Shown piece by piece: positions 1 to 4,123 of a stretch of 5,036 nt of DNA; positions within the stretch are counted from its first letter, which is position 1; each line of letters begins with the position of its first letter. Location of the stretch: the NCBI GenBank assembly GCA_934293835.1, contig CAKQZO010000124.1, positions 1 through 5,036 on the forward strand. Reading direction: 5' to 3'. A model generated the notes under the pieces. That model was given only the letters and a program-made list of their open reading frames with translations. It was not told the DNA's origin and did no database searches. Both the position numbers and the translations under genes were made by a program. The DNA is from an uncultured Lacticaseibacillus sp. (GTDB lineage Bacteria > Bacillota > Bacilli > Lactobacillales > Lactobacillaceae).

Positions 1-1
1 G

Positions 2-355
2 GCCGACGCCCCGACGTTCCCGGAGATTTGGCCACACATCAAGCACTTCTTCACTGCCGAGCGCATCATCACCGCCCACAATTCACCGTTCGATGTCTCG
101 GTGCTGCGCAAGACGCTCGAACGCTACCGCTTGCCTGAGGCGCATTATCAAGTCATCGACACGGTCAAAACCTCGCGCGCATTGCTGCCCGGGCTTGAGA
201 ATTACCGGCTCAACACGGTTAGTGCGGCGATGGCGATTCCGCTTGAGCATCACCACAACGCCTTAGAAGATAGCTACGCTTGCGCACGCATCTTGCTCGG
301 TCAAGCCCAGCGCTTCGGTGCTGAGCGCCTGAATCCGTGGCTAAAAACCGCATAA
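2..355 (+). CDS. DnaQ-like 3'-5' exonuclease (DEDDh, RNase T fold), 3' part
   Basis: The reading frame is open from the window edge, so the gene starts upstream; 117 C-terminal residues are visible. Exo II motif AHNSPFD lies at visible residues 25-31 (Asp31). Exo III motif is HNALED, with His85 and Asp90 spaced H-x4-D, which marks the DEDDh type. The Exo I DxE motif would lie before the window. The stretch LLPGLENYRLNTV before Exo III is typical of proofreading exonucleases of the DNA polymerase III epsilon/PolC-exo family. Such proteins remove 3'-terminal nucleotides with two metal ions; free-standing versions in Firmicutes are usually around 170-200 residues, which would put about one third of this one outside the window. 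It ends soon after Exo III with no extra domain, so a stand-alone exonuclease is more likely than PolC or a DinG-type fusion. Substrate and exact role are unknown. A GTG at 101 is internal (Val34), not the start. It is the only plus-strand gene and faces the metallopeptidase gene. Confidence 0.88.
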   Translation, partial: ADAPTFPEIWPHIKHFFTAERIITAHNSPFDVSVLRKTLERYRLPEAHYQVIDTVKTSRALLPGLENYRLNTVSAAMAIPLEHHHNALEDSYACARILLGQAQRFGAERLNPWLKTA

Positions 356-362
356 GCCAAAC

Positions 363-404
363 AAATAGAGCCGTGACGACGAACAACGTCACCCGGCTCT
401 ATTT
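363..404. terminator. Bidirectional intrinsic terminator between convergent genes
   Basis: Bases 363-373 (AAATAGAGCCG) pair perfectly with 394-404. An inner TGACG/CGTCA stem (374-378 with 387-391) extends it past a CC bulge, leaving an 8-base loop. On the plus strand the stem runs into TTTTAA, and on the minus strand into a T-rich ATTTGTTTGG. It begins 8 bases after the exonuclease stop and touches the stop codon of the minus-strand metallopeptidase gene, so one structure probably serves both genes. Confidence 0.82.
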
Positions 405-1090
405 TAATGGCCACTCGGGTAAATCGCGGCTAAGCCGGCCAGATCTTCGGCGGATAATGTCGTGACCCCTTGATCGACCGGATACATGATCGAGCTCGTT
501 GACGACGAGTGATCTAATCCTAAGGCGTGGCCGATTTCGTGAATCGCCACCGCCTCAGATAGTTGTGAGACATAGGTCAAGTTCAGCCGGGCAGTGGCGT
601 GGTTAACGGTACTGCTCCCACTGCTGCCCCAGCGTTCGATGATCCGCGGGCCGCCTTTGCCTAACTCGAAACTCGCCGTATTGGCAGGCATCGCCTTGTG
701 GTAAACGCCAAAGGTGATCGTGTTTTGGGTTGCCTTGCCTTCTCCAGCGACCAACTTGACGATTCCAGTCCGATTATAAACTGCGACCGCTTGAACGAAT
801 AACGCGCGCTGGGTGGTCGGAACGTTCTGGTCGATCTGATAATAATAGGTGTTCGCTAACGCCTTGCCTTGCACGATCGACTCAGCAGGTGTCGCGTTAG
901 CGGTCTGTGACTCAGTGCTCGCGCCGCGGCTTGACGACTGGCGACTTGTCGACTGTGATTCGGTTGCCGAAGAACTCGGCGCCGAGACCTTCACCGACAC
1001 CGTCGGCAGCTGCGGCAAAACGACCGTGCGCCAGGCATACAATCCCAGCAAGACGATTCCGATCCAGAATAACTTCCGCAAAACTTTCAC
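404..1090 (-). CDS. Membrane-anchored or secreted matrixin-like zinc metallopeptidase (M10-type)
   Basis: The predicted protein has 228 residues. Residues 1-6 are basic, residues 7-20 form a short hydrophobic segment (signal anchor or signal peptide), and residues 36-70 are a Ser/Thr/Ala-rich linker. The catalytic domain covers about 72-228. The zinc motif HEIGHALGLDH is at 184-194 (His184, His188, His194; Glu185 as general base), and SIMYP at 200-204 gives the Met-turn (Met202). This HExxHxxGxxH plus Met-turn pattern defines metzincins, and the IMYP context fits matrixins. There is no Cys in the protein, so no cysteine-switch propeptide; the linker may only be a spacer from the membrane. GTG at 1088-1090 is chosen because AAAGGAGG lies 8 bases upstream. 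The frame stays open to an ATG at 1303, but that ATG has no ribosome binding site and the extension would run through a terminator. It acts outside the membrane; the substrate is unknown. An isolated gene with its own leader; the MFS gene upstream is separated by a terminator. Confidence 0.85.
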   Translation of the reverse strand: MKVLRKLFWIGIVLLGLYAWRTVVLPQLPTVSVKVSAPSSSATESQSTSRQSSSRGASTESQTANATPAESIVQGKALANTYYYQIDQNVPTTQRALFVQAVAVYNRTGIVKLVAGEGKATQNTITFGVYHKAMPANTASFELGKGGPRIIERWGSSGSSTVNHATARLNLTYVSQLSEAVAIHEIGHALGLDHSSSTSSIMYPVDQGVTTLSAEDLAGLAAIYPSGH

Positions 1091-1098
1091 CGCGGTAT

Positions 1099-1106
1099 CC
1101 TCCTTT
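1099..1106 (-). promoter_or_regulatory. Ribosome binding site of the metallopeptidase gene
   Basis: The minus strand reads AAAGGAGG, a near-perfect Shine-Dalgarno sequence, 8 bases before the GTG at 1090. It decides the start against the longer in-frame ORF beginning at 1303. Confidence 0.85.
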
Positions 1107-1137
1107 TTGTCTAACGTACCAAAAGCGTGCCCCAAAC

Positions 1138-1156
1138 GCCACGAATTGCCTGTGGC
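1138..1156 (-). other. Small hairpin in the metallopeptidase leader with a repeat of the terminator arm
   Basis: GCCAC (1138-1142) pairs with GTGGC (1152-1156) around a 9-base loop. On the minus strand the loop region reads ACAGGCAATTCG (1153-1142), which differs by one inserted base from ACAGGCATTCG (1218-1208) in the 5' arm of the upstream terminator. A 5-bp stem alone is weak; its interest lies in the repeat. Significance is uncertain. Confidence 0.3.
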
Positions 1157-1181
1157 CTTTAGAAATTCCCAACATTGGCGC

Positions 1182-1218
1182 AAAAAAAACAGGCACCGCA
1201 GCAATTGCGAATGCCTGT
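1182..1218 (-). terminator. Strong minus-strand intrinsic terminator, 123 bases past the MFS stop
   Basis: On the minus strand ACAGGCA (1218-1212) pairs with TGCCTGT (1195-1189), with an inner CGCA/TGCG stem (1206-1209 with 1197-1200) around a 5-base loop. It is followed directly by an uninterrupted run of eight T residues (1189-1182). It would stop transcripts from the MFS gene. It also lies 91 bases before the metallopeptidase start, so it may act as an attenuator if that gene is transcribed from further upstream. The other terminators here sit 12-20 bases after their stop codons, so the distance is unusual. Confidence 0.85.
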
Positions 1219-1314
1219 CTCCTTCCGCTTCACACGCAAAATCGGACGTATCCACGGAATCTATTGTCTCGGCCAGACTGCAAGCTGTCTGTGCCTCCCT
1301 CATGAGACGAGTCT

Positions 1315-1323
1315 ATGATACCA
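1315..1323 (-). promoter_or_regulatory. Candidate extended -10 promoter after the MFS gene
   Basis: The minus strand reads TGG-TATCAT, an extended -10 (TGn plus 5 of 6 matches to TATAAT), starting 18 bases after the MFS stop codon. No good -35 is visible at 17 bases (AGCCAA). Transcription from here would begin near 1307 and meet the terminator at 1182-1218 after about 90-125 bases. It would therefore give either a short RNA or an attenuated leader for the metallopeptidase gene. I see no better promoter between the terminator and 1090. Confidence 0.3.
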
Positions 1324-1341
1324 CAGGCCGGCCCATTTTGG

Positions 1342-2502
1342 CTACTGATGCGCCAGTTGCTGATGAAAGGCGAGGTACACCAATCCGACAAGCGGTAGCG
1401 TCACCAAGAGTGCCGGGTAAAACCAGGTGTGCGGCAGCCCGTCAAACAACACGCCACCGATGATTGGGCCAAGGACCATCCCTGCGTCCATCCCGATATA
1501 AAACGTCGAATTGGCCAGTCCTTGCTCATCAAGTGGCGCGATCAGCAGGCTGGTCGCCTGGCAAACCGAGTACATGACTCCGTAGCCGCCGGCCAAACCG
1601 AAGGCGGCAAGCAGCATCATCCAATTATTCACTAGATGCCACATCCCCACCATCCCGATTCCGTTGGCGAGCACGCCGGCGAGCAGGAAATAGCGAAACG
1701 GCAACCGGTCGAAGTAGTCTTTCAACCCCAGGCGCAACGCCAACAGGATCGCCGCATAAATCAGGAAGAAGCTCCCGACCATCACATGCAGATGCCGGCT
1801 GGCAACATATTCCACCAGATAAGACTGCGTGGCAAAATACGGAATCGACAGCAGCATGATGATGATCGCCACCGGCACCACCTTAGGCTGGACGATGCGC
1901 ATTTTACCCGTCGACGCTTGCGGCTTGACCCGCGGCTCGCCTCGATTGGAGATGAACTGAATCATCACGATCAAGGCCAGCGACAACCCCGCCGCGCATA
2001 AAAACGCGAGGCGGTAGTTGAACGTCTGATACACCCAGATCCCAAGTGCCGGCGCGATCGCCATGCCCAGTGCGTTCATCATGCCGTAATAGCCCATGCC
2101 GGCACCGATACGGTCGCGCGGCAACAACCCAGACAGCCAAGTCGCCATACACACCGAGCACAGTGCAAACCCCAGACCGTTGATGACGCGGACGATGGCG
2201 ATCATCCATCCGGACACGGCCGTCGCATAGCCGATCCCCGCCAGTAAAAGCAACCCACCGCCGATCAGTGCCAGCCGAAACTTCGAGACCCGATCGGTGA
2301 GCTGGCCGGCAAACGGCCGAAACAACAGGCTGGTGAAGTTCATGACGGCCGCGATCAACCCGGCAATCAACGCCGATTCCCCTAGGCTGGTCGTGAAGCC
2401 GACGATCAACGGATTGACCAACATCGAGTTGGACATGTAACAGAAACTGCCTAATAAGATGAGGACAGTATCTTTGGTGAAGAGTTTCTTGGTGGTGGGC
2501 AC
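1342..2502 (-). CDS. MFS transporter, 12 membrane segments, DHA1/YfkF-like drug or metabolite efflux type
   Basis: The predicted protein has 386 residues and about 12 hydrophobic segments (roughly 13-33, 44-62, 76-96, 100-122, 136-157, 166-186, 208-228, 240-260, 270-289, 293-315, 333-352, 361-380), with a basic cytoplasmic loop at 187-207 between the halves. MFS motif A is GQLTDRVSKFR at 66-76 (Gly66, Asp70, Arg71), motif B is RVINGLG at 105-111, and a motif C-like ALGMAIAPALG occupies segment 5 at 144-154. The second half carries GPIIGG (345-350). Motif C is known from proton-coupled antiporters, so export of a small molecule is inferred; the substrate cannot be read from sequence. GTG at 2500-2502 is chosen: AAAGAAGG lies 7 bases upstream and the promoter at 2537-2565 lies just before it. 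The in-frame ATG at 2628 would begin inside the terminator of the preceding gene and is rejected. It is probably monocistronic, between that terminator and the one at 1182-1218. Confidence 0.87.
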   Translation of the reverse strand: MPTTKKLFTKDTVLILLGSFCYMSNSMLVNPLIVGFTTSLGESALIAGLIAAVMNFTSLLFRPFAGQLTDRVSKFRLALIGGGLLLLAGIGYATAVSGWMIAIVRVINGLGFALCSVCMATWLSGLLPRDRIGAGMGYYGMMNALGMAIAPALGIWVYQTFNYRLAFLCAAGLSLALIVMIQFISNRGEPRVKPQASTGKMRIVQPKVVPVAIIIMLLSIPYFATQSYLVEYVASRHLHVMVGSFFLIYAAILLALRLGLKDYFDRLPFRYFLLAGVLANGIGMVGMWHLVNNWMMLLAAFGLAGGYGVMYSVCQATSLLIAPLDEQGLANSTFYIGMDAGMVLGPIIGGVLFDGLPHTWFYPALLVTLPLVGLVYLAFHQQLAHQ

Positions 2503-2509
2503 GACTAGG

Positions 2510-2517
2510 CCTTCTTT
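2510..2517 (-). promoter_or_regulatory. Ribosome binding site of the MFS gene
   Basis: The minus strand reads AAAGAAGG, 7 bases before the GTG at 2502. It supports a 386-residue protein rather than the 428-residue reading from 2628. Confidence 0.7.
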
Positions 2518-2536
2518 CTGAAAATAGACAAATTCT

Positions 2537-2565
2537 ATTCTAGCATGAAACCTCATGCCACCCAA
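2537..2565 (-). promoter_or_regulatory. Promoter of the MFS gene (extended -10)
   Basis: On the minus strand: -35 TTGGGT (2565-2560), a 17-base spacer, and -10 TAGAAT (2542-2537, 5 of 6 matches) preceded by TGC, which makes an extended -10. A second overlapping TAGAAT (2537-2532) follows directly. Transcription would start near 2530, giving a leader of about 28 bases before the GTG at 2502. It lies just downstream of the pepI terminator, so the MFS gene is its own unit. Confidence 0.68.
2543..2558. repeat. Perfect 6+6 inverted repeat inside the MFS promoter spacer, candidate operator
   Basis: GCATGA (2543-2548) and TCATGC (2553-2558) are perfect inverted copies separated by AACC. They fill almost the whole spacer between the -35 and -10. 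A repressor bound there would block RNA polymerase, as is common for efflux genes. No regulator gene is in the window, so the factor is unknown, and chance or a DNA-melting effect remains possible. Confidence 0.45.
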
Positions 2566-2575
2566 TGCAGAAAGC

Positions 2576-2623
2576 AAAAACGCCTTCGCCCGATTCATCA
2601 TCCGAATCACAGACAAAGGCGTT
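2576..2623 (-). terminator. Intrinsic terminator of the tsaE-pepI unit
   Basis: AACGCCTT (2579-2586) pairs with AAGGCGTT (2616-2623), and an inner GATTC/GAATC stem (2592-2596 with 2604-2608) closes the interior. On the minus strand the outer stem is followed by a T run (2580-2576). The stem begins 12 bases after the pepI stop codon and precedes the MFS promoter. Confidence 0.85.
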
Positions 2624-2634
2624 CTCATGATCGT

Positions 2635-3516
2635 TCAGTCGTGCTGGGTCAACCACGCCTCAAGCACCTGAATGAACTCATCGTGTTGGTCGAGCAACGC
2701 GAGGTGACGACTGTTGGCGAAAAGGTGCCACTTGGCGCCAGGAATATGATCGACGACCGACTTGGCGATCAGCGGCGTGCACAAGTCGTCAGTTCCGCTG
2801 GTCACCAGTGTCGGCACATCGATCTTGTGCAGGTCAGCAGTGACCTCAAAATCAGACACCGTGCCATTTTCGGTGAATTCATTCGGGCCTTCTGCAATCA
2901 GGCTCGCCCGCTTGCCGTTAGTCGGCCGCCGCAACGGTTCAGGTGACGCAGGGGTCGGGTCATCCCAGCAGTAGCGCTCCATATACCGGTCGTTGGCGGC
3001 CAAATACTTCGGCCCGGAGAAGTCTCCGGTACGCTCGGCTTCGGCGATCGCATCGCGGTCGACCGCATCGAGATAAGAAATCAAGCGGTGCTGTTCTTGC
3101 GTCCACAGCGAAATCGAGGCCGGTGAACCATCGATCATGACACTCTTGACTCCGGCGTGGGCGAACTGCGTGAGATAATACATCTCAAGCATGCCGCCCC
3201 AGGACTGGCCTAGCATGTGCACCTGATCGAGATGCAGGTACTTGCGCAAGGCGATCAATTCTTCAACCCAAGTCTCTTTGACGTACCACTTCTCATCTTC
3301 TGGCAAGCTCGACTTCCCGCATCCGACCTGATCGTACATGATCAACTGCCGTCCGCTGGTCTCAGCGAAGTCATCGATCAATTCAAAATAGTTGTGGCTG
3401 GAGCCAGGACCGCCATGAATCAGCAACAGTGGTGCCTTCGTCGCGCTGGGTTCGCCGACGATTCGATAGTAAGTCTTAAACTCGTGAAACGGCATGTATC
3501 CTTCTTGAATCTTCAA
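2635..3516 (-). CDS. pepI: Proline iminopeptidase (prolyl aminopeptidase, S33, alpha/beta hydrolase)
   Basis: It removes N-terminal proline from peptides (EC 3.4.11.5) in the cytoplasm and belongs to the proteolytic system of lactic acid bacteria. Numbering from a TTG at 3517-3519: oxyanion motif HGGPG at 35-39, nucleophile elbow GQSWGG with Ser106, SGTDDLCTP with catalytic Asp245 by family alignment, and SRHLAL with His272. The mixed cap domain lies between about 135 and 215. Length (293-294) is that of lactobacillar PepI, and SGTDDLCTP is as I recall it from Lactobacillus PepI. The start is not certain. Two TTG codons follow each other (3517-3519, 3514-3516) with AAGAAGGA 6 or 9 bases upstream. 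I take the second because the remembered PepI N-terminus (M-x-I-x-E-x-Y-x-P-F) then aligns without overhang. An ATG at 3493-3495 is less likely, with only 3 bases to its Shine-Dalgarno-like sequence. It lies 27 bases after tsaE, probably in one transcript. The related dipeptidase PepR is the main alternative. Confidence 0.9.
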   Translation of the reverse strand: MKIQEGYMPFHEFKTYYRIVGEPSATKAPLLLIHGGPGSSHNYFELIDDFAETSGRQLIMYDQVGCGKSSLPEDEKWYVKETWVEELIALRKYLHLDQVHMLGQSWGGMLEMYYLTQFAHAGVKSVMIDGSPASISLWTQEQHRLISYLDAVDRDAIAEAERTGDFSGPKYLAANDRYMERYCWDDPTPASPEPLRRPTNGKRASLIAEGPNEFTENGTVSDFEVTADLHKIDVPTLVTSGTDDLCTPLIAKSVVDHIPGAKWHLFANSRHLALLDQHDEFIQVLEAWLTQHD

Positions 3517-3525
3517 CAAATCGCG

Positions 3526-3533
3526 TCCTTCTT
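3526..3533 (-). promoter_or_regulatory. Ribosome binding site of pepI
   Basis: The minus strand reads AAGAAGGA, 6 bases before the TTG at 3519 and 9 before the TTG at 3516. The same octamer recurs at 3499-3506, inside the gene, 3 bases before an in-frame ATG at 3495. The first copy has the better spacing. Confidence 0.65.
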
Positions 3534-3543
3534 ATCTTGGTCA

Positions 3544-3999
3544 TTATTCGCTTAACTTCGCCGCCAGCGCCAGATAGCGGGCGCCGTGCGCCTTGAGGTG
3601 CACGTGCCGCGCATCGTCGTCATCGGCATCTTTTTCGATCTGAATCATCAGGTATTCGTCTGGCAACACAACCCCGAGAAATTCTGGCCATTCCACGACG
3701 CTGACCCCATCACCCTCAAAATACTCCTCTAAGCCTAAGTCCTCGACGCCACCATCTTCGAGGCGATAAATGTCCATGTGGTACAGCGGCAGCCGGCCTT
3801 CTTGGTATTCGCGGATGATCGTAAACGTTGGCGACTTTACCGGCCGCGTGATGCCAAGGCCCGCGGCCAGCCCTTTGGTCAGGCTAGTCTTGCCTGCGCC
3901 GAGGTCACCGTCGAGCAACAACACATCCCCTGCTTCAAGCTGTGGGGCCACCACGTCTTTGGCCCAGGCTTGCAACGCTGCCTCATTTTGGATGTCCAT
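3544..3999 (-). CDS. tsaE: tRNA threonylcarbamoyladenosine biosynthesis ATPase TsaE
   Basis: TsaE is the P-loop ATPase that works with TsaB and TsaD to place the threonylcarbamoyl group on A37 of ANN-decoding tRNAs (t6A) in the cytoplasm. The protein has 151 residues, the usual size. Walker A GDLGAGKT is at 31-38 (Lys37, Thr38). The family blocks SPTFTI (56-61), YHMDIYRL (73-80) and VVEWPEFL (101-108) follow in the expected order and spacing. An acidic DADDDD stretch at 124-129 precedes the basic, Ala-rich C-terminus. ATG at 3997-3999 is chosen because GGAGG lies 8 bases upstream; the TTG at 4012-4014 overlaps that site and is rejected. It is the first gene of a likely tsaE-pepI unit with its own promoter (4033-4061), after the terminator of pta. 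TsaB and TsaD are not in the window. Confidence 0.95.
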   Translation of the reverse strand: MDIQNEAALQAWAKDVVAPQLEAGDVLLLDGDLGAGKTSLTKGLAAGLGITRPVKSPTFTIIREYQEGRLPLYHMDIYRLEDGGVEDLGLEEYFEGDGVSVVEWPEFLGVVLPDEYLMIQIEKDADDDDARHVHLKAHGARYLALAAKLSE

Positions 4000-4007
4000 T
4001 TTTTCAG

Positions 4008-4012
4008 CCTCC
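4008..4012 (-). promoter_or_regulatory. Ribosome binding site of tsaE
   Basis: The minus strand reads GGAGG, 8 bases before the ATG at 3999. It decides this start over the TTG at 4014. Confidence 0.8.
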
Positions 4013-4032
4013 AATCCTCAGATTCTGGCTAT

Positions 4033-4061
4033 ATTATCCCATGCCCATGCCCAAAAGCCAA
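4033..4061 (-). promoter_or_regulatory. Promoter of the tsaE-pepI unit (extended -10)
   Basis: On the minus strand: -35 TTGGCT (4061-4056), a 17-base spacer, and -10 GATAAT (4038-4033, 5 of 6 matches) preceded by TGG as an extended -10. Transcription would start near 4026, giving a leader of about 27 bases that includes the GGAGG. The spacer holds a tandem CCCATG-CCCATG-CCC (4038-4052, plus strand), meaning unknown. Confidence 0.62.
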
Positions 4062-4071
4062 CCGCCAAGCA

Positions 4072-4103
4072 AAGAAGCAAGTCGCATGGACGACTTGCTT
4101 CTT
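4072..4103 (-). terminator. Hairpin terminator of pta
   Basis: AAGAAGCAAGTCG (4072-4084) pairs perfectly over 13 bp with 4091-4103 around a 6-base loop. The stem begins 20 bases after the pta stop codon. The minus-strand tail (CTTCTTTGCTTGG, partly inside the stem) has only a broken T run, so termination may be incomplete and some read-through into tsaE is possible. Confidence 0.7.
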
Positions 4104-4123
4104 GATTGTTCCATTCAATTAAT

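Noticed and set aside
101..355. The exonuclease read as a complete 84-residue protein from GTG at 101
   Set aside because: The Exo II motif lies before this codon in the same frame and the frame is open to the window edge, so the gene is longer and cut by the window.
1091..1106. T-box-like sequence AGGAGGATACCGCG before the metallopeptidase start
   Set aside because: It matches the T-box consensus at 11 of 14 positions, but the UGGN that pairs with tRNA is lost, it lies downstream of the terminator rather than inside an antiterminator, and it is better explained as a Shine-Dalgarno sequence. No stem I or specifier loop is visible.
1229..1282. A 17-codon minus-strand ORF starting TTG in the metallopeptidase leader, as a possible leader peptide
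   Set aside because: A GGGAGG lies 10 bases upstream, but the peptide has no run of a single amino acid, no hydrophobic export signal and a poor start codon; there is too little to support it.
1091..1303. In-frame extension of the metallopeptidase up to an ATG at 1303, adding 71 residues
   Set aside because: That ATG has no ribosome binding site, the extension would be translated through a strong terminator, and its residues do not look like a domain. The GTG at 1090 has a near-perfect ribosome binding site followed by a membrane segment.
849..1463. Plus-strand ORF of 204 residues opposite the metallopeptidase gene, its leader and the MFS end
   Set aside because: Its translation has no recognisable domain, it spans the intergenic gap, the terminator and parts of two supported genes, and it is best explained by open reading frames opposite GC-rich codons.
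2503..2628. MFS start at the ATG at 2628, giving 428 residues
   Set aside because: It would begin inside the pepI terminator and run through the promoter at 2537-2565; the added residues are not membrane-like and the GTG at 2502 has its own ribosome binding site.
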